Assembly (NCBI GenBank): GCA_012514915.1
Contig: JAAYZJ010000133.1
Location: 1-23,707 of the forward strand
Direction: 5' to 3'
DNA length: 23,707 nucleotides
DNA from: Lentisphaerota bacterium
GTDB taxonomy: Bacteria > Verrucomicrobiota > Kiritimatiellia > RFP12 > JAAYLN01
The notes beneath the pieces were generated by a model. It saw only the letters and a list, made by a program, of their open reading frames with translations. It was not told where the DNA came from and ran no database searches. The position numbers were made by a program, and so were the translations under genes. Of this stretch, positions 17,001-23,597 are shown one piece after another (the first letter of the stretch is position 1; every line of letters begins with the position of its first letter).

Positions 17001-17331
17001 CGCCGACGCGCAGCCGGCGCGCGACGGCGAGACGGGCACCCTCCAGTTCGACGTCAGGCTTGCCGTCCGCCTCGGGCGGGGGCAGCAGCAACGGCGCGTC
17101 CGCCGCTCCCGGTGCGAGGGTGAGCAGATCGGCGTGCAGGGACTCGAGCTCATGGGGGCCGGCCGTGACAGCGACGACCCAGCTTCCCGGCTCGATCCGG
17201 CGCATGGCGTGGGCCACCAGCGCGGCGGCCGCGCCGGGGAGGGTTGGCGCGGCGACGGCGGGCGCCGCCCCGGGCCAGGCCTCGCGGATGGCCACGGCGA
17301 CCGCATCCATCAGTTGAATGTTGCTAGGCAT
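14086..17331 (-). CDS. mfd: Transcription-repair coupling factor Mfd
   Basis: 1081 residues, close to the usual 1100-1170. Mfd binds RNA polymerase stalled at DNA damage, pushes it off with its ATP-driven translocase, and recruits UvrA. Domains in order: the UvrB-like damage-recognition region (about 1-340); the RNA-polymerase-interacting CarD-like domain beginning LQPGDLVVHIDHGIGRFEG (423-441); the superfamily-2 translocase with Walker A GDAGYGKTE (574-582), DEEQ box (675-678) and SATPIPRTLY (701-710). After that come the second RecA lobe with the GRVGRSSKRGFAYLL motif and the C-terminal TRCF domain (YRYVEDERQRVQTH onward). The start ATG has only an AGG directly beside it; an ATG seven codons in is an alternative. 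It lies 199 bp downstream of lexA on the same strand, but no convincing promoter or SOS box is seen in that gap. Confidence 0.96.
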   Translation of the reverse strand: MPSNIQLMDAVAVAIREAWPGAAPAVAAPTLPGAAAALVAHAMRRIEPGSWVVAVTAGPHELESLHADLLTLAPGAADAPLLLPPPEADGKPDVELEGARLAVARRLRVGGAQPALLATTATALLAPLPDPAAVAAAGRRLAVEPGEVDFDALVAALVAGGYVREAEVVAKGQLAVRGGLLDLWPPDAPLPLRVDFLGNQIESLRSFDPASQRSVERLSSVWIPPCETPRLPMIAPAAGLPENAIVLWLDHDRLASMTSLPGTGTPSLEAWSRLQQAVAERRPARQIFCGDPAPPRTPTLPIVVTAAPGLADLADDPDHPDLRLTARQHLLTELDRRARDPRASVAIYLDTAGGIEWLARELPAGTPVQLRHGQLSGGCEWPALGLVLLGQPDIYAIRKRSGRAVVPPATASRGGRVERIEELQPGDLVVHIDHGIGRFEGTSEIERDGRRVEVMTILYADHARLHVPTSHAHLLSRYIGVAGREIPLHRLGGRRWQQEKIKAERSIVDFAASLLEVQARRHARPGLATDVNPPWMHAFEAAFPFVETPDQTRCIEAVKHDLAEARPMDRLICGDAGYGKTEVAMRAAFAVVMNGRQVAVLCPTTVLAEQHEETFRERMAAFPVRIEVLSRFRSASRRAATLADLAAGRVDIVIGTHALIQPGVRFKELGLVVIDEEQRFGVVHKERLKQVRATVDVLTLSATPIPRTLYMSMTGARDMSLLQTPPQERLAIETRVERDDDAVIRTAVRNELSREGQVFFLHNRVITIDLMLQRLQRLLPGVRIGVAHGQQPAARLAETMHRFGQGEYDMLLCTTIIESGLDIPRANTIIIHRADRFGLADLYQLRGRVGRSSKRGFAYLLLPPQGVMDDDARQRIAALQRHGGLGGGLHLALRDLEIRGAGNLLGAEQSGHISAVGFSLYCQLLRRTVARLQGKRPPKLIDVELALDFIELSPGLVEADRSACLPYRYVEDERQRVQTHRLLAEAVTVAEVRQIRESLTDRYGRPPPEVLRLLRLTELRIIGAQRGLIRIETRGGKIYLIGRDRQPRVDPHGLLPRLRGSSADQKLASIFRAIQAKPEAD

Positions 17332-17530
17332 CCTGCACGTTCGGAACGGCCACCGCTAGGCTTTCAGCTCCGTGACGAACGGAACCAACGCAACGATGTG
17401 AATGACCGTGGAAGTCGCGCTTCAATCGCACGATGCTCGGGATTGTTGCACAGTGCATCCACGGGGTTCAAGCGGAAATGACGGCAATGACGGGCATGCA
17501 GCGGGGGGGGCAGCATGGCAGCCTTCAAAA

Positions 17531-18121
17531 CTAGAGGAGCTTGCGGATCACGCCCGAGATCACTCCCTCCACCGCGAGCGTCTCCCGCGGCCGGATGGTC
17601 GGGTATTTCCGGTTGGCCGGCTCCAGCCGGACGCCCTTGGCGTCGCGGTGGAAGAACTTCAGCGTCCAGGCCCCGTCGACGCAGGCGATCACGATGTCGC
17701 CGTTGCGCGGCCGCCGGCCGCGCTCGACGAGGACGGTGTCGCCCGGCAGAATGCCCGCCTCGATCATCGAATCGCCGTCGACCTTCAGCATGAAGGTCGA
17801 TTCGGGACGGGTGACGAGGTAGTCGTCGAGGCTCAGCGTGTCGAGCAGCGACTCCTCGGCGGGCGAGGGGAAGCCGGCCGCCACCGAGCCCAGCAGTCGG
17901 AGTCGGCAGGGGGCTGGTTGGCGCGGGGCGACCAGCCGGCCGGTCGGAGTGCGGGCGAGCACCCCCGCCGCGACGAACTTGCCCGCCATCACCGAGGCGG
18001 TGTTCTTGGAACGCACGCCGAAGAGCTGGCGCAGCTCATCGAGCGTGGGCGCCCGGCCGTGCTGCCGGATGAAGGCGTGGACGACCGGGATGCGGTCGGC
18101 GATCTTGGATGAGGGGGACAT
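17531..18121 (-). CDS. lexA: LexA repressor, SOS regulator and autoprotease
   Basis: 196 residues from the ATG at 18121 (E. coli LexA has 202). The N-terminal winged-helix DNA-binding domain covers about 1-65, with helix-turn-helix PTLDELRQLFGVRSKNTASV near 25-44. The self-cleavage bond is Ala82-Gly83 within SVAAGFPSP (79-87). The serine-lysine dyad is Ser118 (DGDSMIEAGI) and Lys155 (WTLKFF). All catalytic parts are intact, so RecA-stimulated cleavage is expected. No Shine-Dalgarno precedes the ATG; instead a TATACT -10 box ends 6 nt upstream, pointing to a leaderless mRNA. An in-frame extension upstream to 18211 would run through the promoter and is rejected. It is divergent from a Y-family polymerase and shares one operator with it. 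Confidence 0.95.
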   Translation of the reverse strand: MSPSSKIADRIPVVHAFIRQHGRAPTLDELRQLFGVRSKNTASVMAGKFVAAGVLARTPTGRLVAPRQPAPCRLRLLGSVAAGFPSPAEESLLDTLSLDDYLVTRPESTFMLKVDGDSMIEAGILPGDTVLVERGRRPRNGDIVIACVDGAWTLKFFHRDAKGVRLEPANRKYPTIRPRETLAVEGVISGVIRKLL

Positions 18122-18127
18122 GACACG

Positions 18128-18157
18128 AGTATAGAACATTGGTTCTTGATTCTGCAA
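18128..18157 (-). promoter_or_regulatory. lexA: lexA promoter
   Basis: On the minus strand: -35 TTGCAG (18157-18152), 18-bp spacer, -10 TATACT (18133-18128), then 6 nt and the ATG. The LexA box fills most of the spacer, as expected for autorepression. Confidence 0.75.
18133..18146. promoter_or_regulatory. LexA operator (SOS box), GAAC-N4-GTTC type
   Basis: AGAACATTGGTTCT is a perfect 5+5 palindrome around a 4-bp centre and matches the Bacillus-type LexA box core GAAC-N4-GTTC. It lies between the lexA -35 and -10 boxes and touches the -35 of the divergent polymerase gene, so a single bound dimer could repress both. Confidence 0.9.
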
Positions 18158-18174
18158 GCCGGTTGATCTATCCT
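18146..18174 (+). promoter_or_regulatory. Promoter of the Y-family polymerase gene
   Basis: TTGATT (18146-18151), 17-bp spacer, TATCCT (18169-18174). Transcription would begin near 18181, giving a leader of about 29 nt without an obvious Shine-Dalgarno. Confidence 0.6.
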
Positions 18175-18209
18175 GCCGGCCGTACCGCGAACGAGCTATT
18201 GGCCCCGCC

Positions 18210-19505
18210 ATGGATCCCTTCTATCAGGATTGCACGCTGCTGCATGTCGATGCCGACGGCTTTTTCGCCGGCGTCGAGCAGGCCCTCACGCCGGCCTGGC
18301 GCGGACGCCCCGTCGTGACCGGCGCCGAACGGGGCATCATTGCCGCCGCCAGCTACGAGGCCAAGGCGCGCGGCATCAAGCGCGGCCTGCAGCTTCACGA
18401 GGCCGTCCGGCAGTGCCCTGGACTCGTCGTGCTGCCGTCGGACTACGAAACCTACAGCCTCTATTCCCGGCGGATGTTCGCCATCCTGCGACGCTTCACG
18501 CCGCAGGTGGAGGAGTATTCGATCGACGAGGCCTTCGCCGACCTCGCCGGCTGCGGCGCGGCGCTGGGGATGCCGCTCGAAGCCGTGGCCGAACAGTTGC
18601 GTCTGGCGGTGCAGTGCGAGCTCGGGCTGACCGTCAGCGTCGGCATCAGCTTGAACAAGACGCTGGCCAAGCTCTGCTCCAAATTCCGCAAGCCGAACGG
18701 GCAGACGATTCTGCGGCGCGAGCATCTGCCGCTGATGCTGCAGCGCACGCCGGTCGACCGGGTGTGGGGGATCGGCCGCGCCGCCACCGACCGGCTGACG
18801 CGCCTGGGTGTGACGACGGCCTGGGATCTGGCCCAACTGGAGGCGACGACGGTCCGGAAGCTGCTGCACAAGCCGGGCTATGAGACGTGGCGCGAACTGA
18901 ACGGCTGGCGGGTCTTTTCGCTCGAACCGGAAGCCCCGGCGCGCTATGGGAGCATGATGAAAGGACATACGTTCGCGCCGGCCAGCGACGATGTCCACCT
19001 GGTGCGCGCCGAAGCCATGCGTAACCTGACCGCCGTGCTGGCCAAGTTGCGGCGCCGGCGTCACCTGGCCGGCTTGATCGGCCTGGCCATGCGGCTGAAG
19101 GACTACACGGTGCAGGCCGGCTGCCTGCCGCTGGCCTTGCCAACCGCGCACGATGCCGAAGCCGCGCCCGTCCTGCTCCGGCTGTTCGATTCACACTTCA
19201 CACCGGGACGGCTCTACCGCGCGACGATGGTCTGGCTGGGTGCGCTGGTTCCCGCGCAGGGGCGGCAGATGGACCTGTTCGAGGAAACCCCCGCGCGCCA
19301 GCGCTACGGCCGGCTGGACGAGACGGTCGACCGGCTCAACCGGCGCTACGGGCAGGGCACGGTGGCGCCCGCCATCCTGCTCGACCGGCAGCGCAAGCCC
19401 TGGCACACGCGCGATGCCAGCCCGGAGCGCTTCCGGCGTCTGGCACGCCAGGAGGGGGCGCGCCACCTGGCGCTGCCGCGCCTGATGCTGGATAACCCGA
19501 TTTAG
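18210..19505 (+). CDS. dinB: Y-family translesion DNA polymerase (Pol IV/DinB-like)
   Basis: 431 residues. It copies past damaged bases during the SOS response. Palm-domain metal ligands are intact: Asp14 in HVDADGFFAGVEQ, and Asp106-Glu107 in YSIDEAFADL. The aromatic pair Phe18-Phe19 includes the steric gate that excludes ribonucleotides. SVGISLNKTLAKLCSKFRKPNG is the conserved fingers/palm motif, and WGIGRAATDRLTRLGV is the helix-hairpin-helix of the thumb. A little-finger domain follows. QMDLF at 353-357 is a good sliding-clamp binding motif, here internal, with a further 75 residues after it that extend the protein beyond the usual 350. Because the catalytic residues are present it is not the inactive ImuB type. 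Whether to call it DinB or UmuC-like is uncertain. Expression is probably LexA-controlled through the shared operator at 18133-18146. Confidence 0.9.
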   Translation: MDPFYQDCTLLHVDADGFFAGVEQALTPAWRGRPVVTGAERGIIAAASYEAKARGIKRGLQLHEAVRQCPGLVVLPSDYETYSLYSRRMFAILRRFTPQVEEYSIDEAFADLAGCGAALGMPLEAVAEQLRLAVQCELGLTVSVGISLNKTLAKLCSKFRKPNGQTILRREHLPLMLQRTPVDRVWGIGRAATDRLTRLGVTTAWDLAQLEATTVRKLLHKPGYETWRELNGWRVFSLEPEAPARYGSMMKGHTFAPASDDVHLVRAEAMRNLTAVLAKLRRRRHLAGLIGLAMRLKDYTVQAGCLPLALPTAHDAEAAPVLLRLFDSHFTPGRLYRATMVWLGALVPAQGRQMDLFEETPARQRYGRLDETVDRLNRRYGQGTVAPAILLDRQRKPWHTRDASPERFRRLARQEGARHLALPRLMLDNPI

Positions 19506-19509
19506 CGGC

Positions 19510-19534
19510 ACCAGATGCGCGCCACCAGATGCGC
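19510..19534 (+). repeat. Two copies of ACCAGATGCGC, 14-bp period
   Basis: Copies at 19510-19520 and 19524-19534, just after the polymerase stop codon and directly upstream of the fhs promoter. They could be a pair of half-sites spaced by more than one helical turn, or a chance duplication. Confidence 0.6.
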
Positions 19535-19535
19535 A

Positions 19536-19565
19536 TTGCCTCCCCGGTGGCTTCCGGTGCATAAT
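19536..19565 (+). promoter_or_regulatory. fhs: fhs promoter
   Basis: TTGCCT (19536-19541), 18-bp spacer, CATAAT (19560-19565), 8 nt before the ATG at 19574. An overlapping TAATAC (19562-19567) would end 6 nt before the ATG. No Shine-Dalgarno lies between, suggesting leaderless initiation. Confidence 0.55.
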
Positions 19566-19573
19566 ACGCGGCC

Positions 19574-21337
19574 ATGAAGAAGCCCGACCCCGTGAAACTG
19601 GCGGACTGGCAGATCGCTGCCGCCCTTGAATCCGCCCTGAAGCCCATCACACAGGTCGCCCGCGAGTTCGGGCTCGCCGAGCGCGAAATCATTCTGATGG
19701 GGCCCCATGTGGCCAAGATCGACCCGGTGCCGCTGCTGGATCGGCTGCCCCGTCCCCGTGGCCGCTATGTTGATGTCACGGCCATCAACCCCACACCGTT
19801 CGGCGAGGGCAAGACCACGACCACGCTCGGGCTCGTCCAGGGACTCGGCGCCGGGGGGCTCTCCGTCTCCGGGGCGATTCGCCAGCCCAGCAGCGGGCCG
19901 ACGTTCAACCTCAAGGGGTCGGCGGCGGGCGGCGGTCTGTCCCAGTGCCTGCCGCTCGCCCCCTTTTCCCTGGGGCTGACGGGCGACATCGACTGTGTCA
20001 CCAACGCCAACAACCTCGCCATGGTCGCCCTGACTGCGCGGATGCAGCACGAGCGCAACTACGACGACGCCCGGCTCGCCAGGACCCGGATGCGCCGCCT
20101 CGACATCGACCCCGCCCGCGTCCAGATGCGCTGGGCGATGGACTTCTGCGCCCAGGCGCTGCGCTCGGTGATGATCGGACGCGGCGGCGCGCTCGACGGC
20201 TTCGAGATGGAGTCGGGGTTCTACATCTCGGTGGCCAGCGAAGTCATGGCCATCCTGGCCGTCGCCCGGGATCTGGCCGACCTGCGCGCGCGCATGGGAC
20301 GGATCGTCGTCGCGCTCGACAAGTCCGGGCGTCCGGTCACGACGGCCGACCTCGAGGTGGATGGCGCGATGACGGCCTGGATGGTGCGTGCCCTGCAGCC
20401 CAACCTCATGCAGTCGGCCGAGGGGCAGCCGATGCTCGTGCATGCCGGTCCCTTTGCCAATCTCGCGGTCGGACAGAGTTCGGTGATCGCCGATCTCGTC
20501 GGCACGCGTCTGGCCGACTACCATGTCACCGAGAGCGGTTTCGGCGCCGACATCGGCTACGAGAAATTCTGGAACATCAAATGCCGCGCCTCCGGGCTCA
20601 CGCCCGATGCCGTCGTGCTGGTGGCGACGATCCGTGCCCTCAAGCTGCACGGCGGCGGGCCGGCGGTCAAGCCGGGCCAGCCCCTCGATGCCGTCTACAC
20701 GCGCGAGCAGGTCGGCCTGGTCGAGGCGGGCTGCGAGAACCTTCGCGCCCACATCGAGATCATCCAGCGCAGTGGCATCCGCCCCGTGGTCTGCCTCAAC
20801 GCCTTCGGCAGCGACACCCCCGCCGAGCGGCAGGTGGTCCGCCGGGCTGCCGAAGGTGCCGGCGCCCGGTTCGCCGTCTCGGACCACTGGCTGAAGGGAG
20901 GGGAGGGCGCCCGCGAACTGGCCGAGGCGGTCGTCGAGGCGTGCCGGGATCCGCACGCCTTCGCCTTTCTGTCCCCGCTCGACGAGCCGCTCTCGCGCCG
21001 CATCGAGACCCTGGCCCGTGAAATCTACGGCGCCGACGGGGTCGACTACACGGTGGCGGCGCAGGAGCGGCTGGCCGGCCTGGAAAAGGATCCGGCGACG
21101 GCCGCCCTGCCGATCTGCATGGCGAAGACACAGTACAGTCTGTCGCACGACCCCGCGCGGGTGGGGCGTCCGCGCGGCTGGAGGCTGCCGATCCGCGACT
21201 TCCTCGTGTACGGCGGCGCCGGCTGGATCGTGCCGGTGGCCGGGGACATCAAGCTGATGCCCGGCACAACCTCCGATCCCAACTTCCGCCGCATCGCGGT
21301 CGACACCAGCACCGGGGCTGTGATGGGGATCAATTGA
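19574..21337 (+). CDS. fhs: Formate-tetrahydrofolate ligase
   Basis: 587 residues. The enzyme makes 10-formyl-tetrahydrofolate from formate, ATP and tetrahydrofolate, feeding purine and one-carbon metabolism and, in acetogens, the methyl branch of the Wood-Ljungdahl pathway. NPTPFGEGKTTTTLGLVQGL (72-91) is the ATP-binding loop. GPTFNLKGSAAGGGLSQ (108-124), LTGDIDCVTNANNLAMVALTARMQHERNYDD and VTESGFGADIGYEKF follow in the family order, and the C-terminus has PGTTSDPNF. The NLKGSAAGGGLSQ and ARMQHERNYDD wording differs from the common GIKGGAAGGG form. To my recollection it belongs to the variant seen in sulfate reducers and related anaerobes; the length above the usual 555-560 fits that. Alone in its transcription unit; the end overlaps the nuclease gene by 8 bp. 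Confidence 0.95.
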   Translation: MKKPDPVKLADWQIAAALESALKPITQVAREFGLAEREIILMGPHVAKIDPVPLLDRLPRPRGRYVDVTAINPTPFGEGKTTTTLGLVQGLGAGGLSVSGAIRQPSSGPTFNLKGSAAGGGLSQCLPLAPFSLGLTGDIDCVTNANNLAMVALTARMQHERNYDDARLARTRMRRLDIDPARVQMRWAMDFCAQALRSVMIGRGGALDGFEMESGFYISVASEVMAILAVARDLADLRARMGRIVVALDKSGRPVTTADLEVDGAMTAWMVRALQPNLMQSAEGQPMLVHAGPFANLAVGQSSVIADLVGTRLADYHVTESGFGADIGYEKFWNIKCRASGLTPDAVVLVATIRALKLHGGGPAVKPGQPLDAVYTREQVGLVEAGCENLRAHIEIIQRSGIRPVVCLNAFGSDTPAERQVVRRAAEGAGARFAVSDHWLKGGEGARELAEAVVEACRDPHAFAFLSPLDEPLSRRIETLAREIYGADGVDYTVAAQERLAGLEKDPATAALPICMAKTQYSLSHDPARVGRPRGWRLPIRDFLVYGGAGWIVPVAGDIKLMPGTTSDPNFRRIAVDTSTGAVMGIN

Positions 21338-21881
21338 GGCTCCGTCGCCACTCCCAGGGGGGAACCGGCTGCCTGCCGCGCCACAGCCCGCGCCGTTCAG
21401 CGCGGGCCGTGCGTTCCGCCTGCGCGAGTGCGGGATCGTTCGAGTAGCGGGCATAATGCCAGGCCCATCCGTCCGCGACCATCGCGCGGTTGATCGAGAC
21501 GCCGTCGCGGAAGACTTCGCCGACAAGGCGGCCGTAGGCATCGGTCTCGATCACACGGACCTCGATCCGGCGGCGGTGAATGCGCGCCATCAGCGCCTCG
21601 CGCGCCCGGTTGCTGTGGTCCTGTCCCTTCTCCGGGGCGTCGATGCCGAACATCCTGACGCGCACGGTCTGCCCGGCTTCGGTATGCATCTCGAACGAAT
21701 CGCCATCGGCCACAAACGAGACCCGGCCCGTGATGGCCGCGAATGTCCCGGCGTCGGGCAGGCTTCCCGTGGGCGGATGGATGGCGGCGGGAGGCGATGG
21801 ATCCGGCTGCCGCATCCGGACCAGCAGGATCAGAAGTCCCAGCCCCAGCAGCGAGACGAGTTGTCGTGCGCGCTTGACCAT
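21330..21881 (-). CDS. Membrane-anchored or exported thermonuclease-like (SNase) protein
   Basis: 183 residues from the ATG at 21881; an ATG at 21920 in the same frame is an alternative, and neither has a clear Shine-Dalgarno. Residues 8-22 (LVSLLGLGLLILLVR) form a signal anchor with a basic N-region, followed by a Pro-rich linker (25-45). The SNase OB-fold covers about 48-170: VADGDSFEM (58-65, metal-binding Asp61), VRVRMFGIDAPE (73-84, catalytic Arg and Asp81/Glu84) and AYGRLVGEV (115-123, second catalytic Arg118). All active-site residues are present, so a Ca2+-dependent nuclease acting outside the cytoplasmic membrane is likely. The WRGRQPVPPWEWRR tail is typical of the family. Convergent with fhs, overlapping its last 8 bp. 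Confidence 0.88.
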   Translation of the reverse strand: MVKRARQLVSLLGLGLLILLVRMRQPDPSPPAAIHPPTGSLPDAGTFAAITGRVSFVADGDSFEMHTEAGQTVRVRMFGIDAPEKGQDHSNRAREALMARIHRRRIEVRVIETDAYGRLVGEVFRDGVSINRAMVADGWAWHYARYSNDPALAQAERTARAERRGLWRGRQPVPPWEWRRSLN

Positions 21882-21950
21882 CCTGTTGCGCGGTCCAATT
21901 CCGCTGACGTGAGAACCCATGCCCGGCAAGCCCGGTCTTTCGTTGAGAGG

Positions 21951-21979
21951 ACTGTAGCGTATTGCCTAGCGAATGGCAA
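21951..21979 (-). promoter_or_regulatory. Candidate promoter for the SNase gene
   Basis: On the minus strand, TTGCCA (21979-21974), 17-bp spacer, TACAGT (21956-21951). Transcription would start near 21944, upstream of both candidate start codons. Confidence 0.45.
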
Positions 21980-22382
21980 CCAGAACCCAGCGGTCGAGGG
22001 GCACCTGCGATCCGCCATCGGAGGGCGTCATCAAGAAGCTGGCCACCGTGCTGCAGGACGACCCCGATGTCCTTTGCGAAGGCGCGCCGGCGGCCAGGGC
22101 CGTGCCGGTGAAGGCGGGGTTCCAGAGCTTGGTGGGGAGACCTGTGTATGAGGAGCCCAAGCCGAAGGTGCCGGGAAGGTCGTAGACGGTGGCGGGGCAG
22201 GGGGAAAACACCAAGTAACCGGCCGCCACAACTTCACTGTCCCCAGTGCCCTTTCCGGAAGAGCGTAATGACCGAAGATCCCGACCTGGAATGAAGGTGG
22301 GGCAGGCATTCCTGCCTGCCGAATCGCGGATAGAAATGTCTGCGGCCCCTTGTTTTTGGCGTGAGGCGGCATCTGCTTGATG
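21957..22382. other. About 425-bp region without a convincing gene
   Basis: Short open frames occur on both strands (for example a minus-strand frame at 21966-22229 reading YDLPGTFGLGSSYTGLP), but none has a start context or family resemblance I recognise. The minus-strand frame has ordinary-looking composition and could be a decayed gene tail. The right part holds a palindromic repeat listed separately. Confidence 0.45.
22285..22350. repeat. Palindromic intergenic repeat, probably dispersed in the genome
   Basis: GGCAGG-CATT-CCTGCC (22301-22316) is a perfect 6-bp stem with a 4-nt loop, embedded in GGGGCAGGCATTCCTGCCTG. It is followed by CGGATAGAAATGTCTGCGG with a small AGA-AATG-TCT palindrome. 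The wording recalls intergenic repeats I associate with PVC-group genomes; only one copy is in this window, so dispersal is not shown here. Confidence 0.5.
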
Positions 22383-22411
22383 TTGACAATCTTAAACCGA
22401 CACTTTATAAA
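22383..22411 (+). promoter_or_regulatory. Near-consensus sigma70 promoter of the AAA ATPase gene
   Basis: TTGACA (22383-22388), 17-bp spacer, TATAAA (22406-22411). This is the best promoter in the window. The -10 ends 6 nt before the ATG at 22418, with no Shine-Dalgarno between. The local DNA is clearly more AT-rich than the surroundings. Confidence 0.8.
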
Positions 22412-22417
22412 TGTCAC

Positions 22418-23593
22418 ATGAAATACCGGACCAGAACCTTGGAAGCGGAGGTGTTGCGGGCGGCCGCGCACTTTTCCGCCGTGCTGGTGACGGGGCCCCG
22501 GCGCTCCGGTAAAACCACGCTGTTGCGTCATCTCTTTCCAGCCTGCCAGCACGTGCTGCTGGAAGACCCGGATGTCGTGGCGCGGGTGCGGGCCGATCCG
22601 CGCTCGTTTCTGGACAGCCTCGCGTTGCCCGTCATTCTCGACGAGATGCAGAACGCGCCCGAGTTGTTCGCCTACGTGCGCGCCCGCATCGACCGGCATC
22701 CGGCGCGCAAAGGGCAGTGGCTGCTCACCGGCTCGCAGGAGGCGCCGCTCATGAAGGGCGTCACCGAGTCCATGGCGGGCCGCGCGGCGGTCTTCTCGCT
22801 GCTGCCGTTCTCCGCCGAGGAGGTGCCGGGCATGACGCTGCGGCTCGGTGGCTTCCCGGAGGTGCAGGCCGCACCCGGCGTGGCGGACATCTGGTTCCGT
22901 TCGTACGTGCAGACCTATCTCGAACGAGACGTGCGCGCCGTCACCTCGATCCGCGACCTCGCGACCTTCCGCCGCTTCATGGGGCTGCTCGCCAGCCGCT
23001 GCGGCCAGATGCTCAACAAAACCGACCTCGCCGCGCCGCTGGGGGTGAGCGTGCCCACCCTCACCCAATGGCTGAGCATCCTGGAGGTCACGGGGCAGAT
23101 CATCCTGACGCCGCCCTATTACGAGAATTTCGGCAAGCGGATCGTCAAGACCCCCAAGGTCTATTTCGCGGACTCGGGGCTGGCGGCCGCGCTGCTGGGA
23201 ATCCGGAACGACGCGGATCTGGCCGCCTCGCCTTTCCGCGGGGCGCTGTTCGAGGGGCTCGTGGCCTCGGAGATCGTCAAACACCGCCAGAACCGGGGGC
23301 AGGAGCGGGGGCTGTACACCTTCCGCGACCGCCAGGGGCTGGAGATTGATTTCGTGGTGGACGAGGGCAACCGCCGTCTGCTGCTGATCGAGGCCAAGGC
23401 CACCCGCACGCCGATGCCGGACGACGGGCGTTCCCTGACGCGTCTGGCGGCGGCGATGGGCCGCAGCGTTGTGACGCGGGCGGCAGTCGTGCATGCCGAC
23501 ACGGCGGAGCACGCCGCGCCCATGCCGCTGTGCCCCGGCGTCCGGGCGGTCGGCTGGCGCGCGCTGCACGCGCTGCTCGACGAGGAAACCTGA
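22418..23593 (+). CDS. AAA family ATPase with DUF4143-type C-terminus
   Basis: 391 residues from the ATG at 22418. Earlier in-frame codons run through the promoter and are rejected. The N-terminal AAA_14 ATPase has Walker A GPRRSGKTT (26-34), Walker B VILDEMQ (72-78), a WLLTGSQ sensor strand (101-107) and the GRAAVFSLLPFS segment (121-132). GGFPEV (144-149) and WFRSYVQTYLERDV start the DUF4143 half, which includes a winged-helix-like LAAPLGVSVPTLTQWLSILEVTG. The end contains GLEIDFVVDEGNRRLLLIEAKAT, a D-x(n)-ExK pattern reminiscent of PD-(D/E)XK nuclease folds. Such proteins are widespread, often accessory and mobile; their job is unsettled (stress, toxin or defence roles have been suggested). 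The next gene begins 4 bp after its stop, so the two are very probably cotranscribed. Confidence 0.9.
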   Translation: MKYRTRTLEAEVLRAAAHFSAVLVTGPRRSGKTTLLRHLFPACQHVLLEDPDVVARVRADPRSFLDSLALPVILDEMQNAPELFAYVRARIDRHPARKGQWLLTGSQEAPLMKGVTESMAGRAAVFSLLPFSAEEVPGMTLRLGGFPEVQAAPGVADIWFRSYVQTYLERDVRAVTSIRDLATFRRFMGLLASRCGQMLNKTDLAAPLGVSVPTLTQWLSILEVTGQIILTPPYYENFGKRIVKTPKVYFADSGLAAALLGIRNDADLAASPFRGALFEGLVASEIVKHRQNRGQERGLYTFRDRQGLEIDFVVDEGNRRLLLIEAKATRTPMPDDGRSLTRLAAAMGRSVVTRAAVVHADTAEHAAPMPLCPGVRAVGWRALHALLDEET

Positions 23594-23597
23594 CACC

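Noticed and set aside
17332..17530. Search for an SOS box or promoter between lexA and mfd
   Set aside because: GAACGGAACC and GTTCGGAAC occur but lack the GAAC-N4-GTTC spacing; -35/-10 combinations were all poor.
18122..18211. In-frame upstream extension of lexA to 18211
   Set aside because: It would run through both promoters and the LexA operator, and the family starts at the ATG at 18121.
21966..22229. Possible 87-residue minus-strand gene
   Set aside because: No Shine-Dalgarno, no known motif, and its end coincides with the SNase promoter; kept only as a possible gene remnant in the region note.
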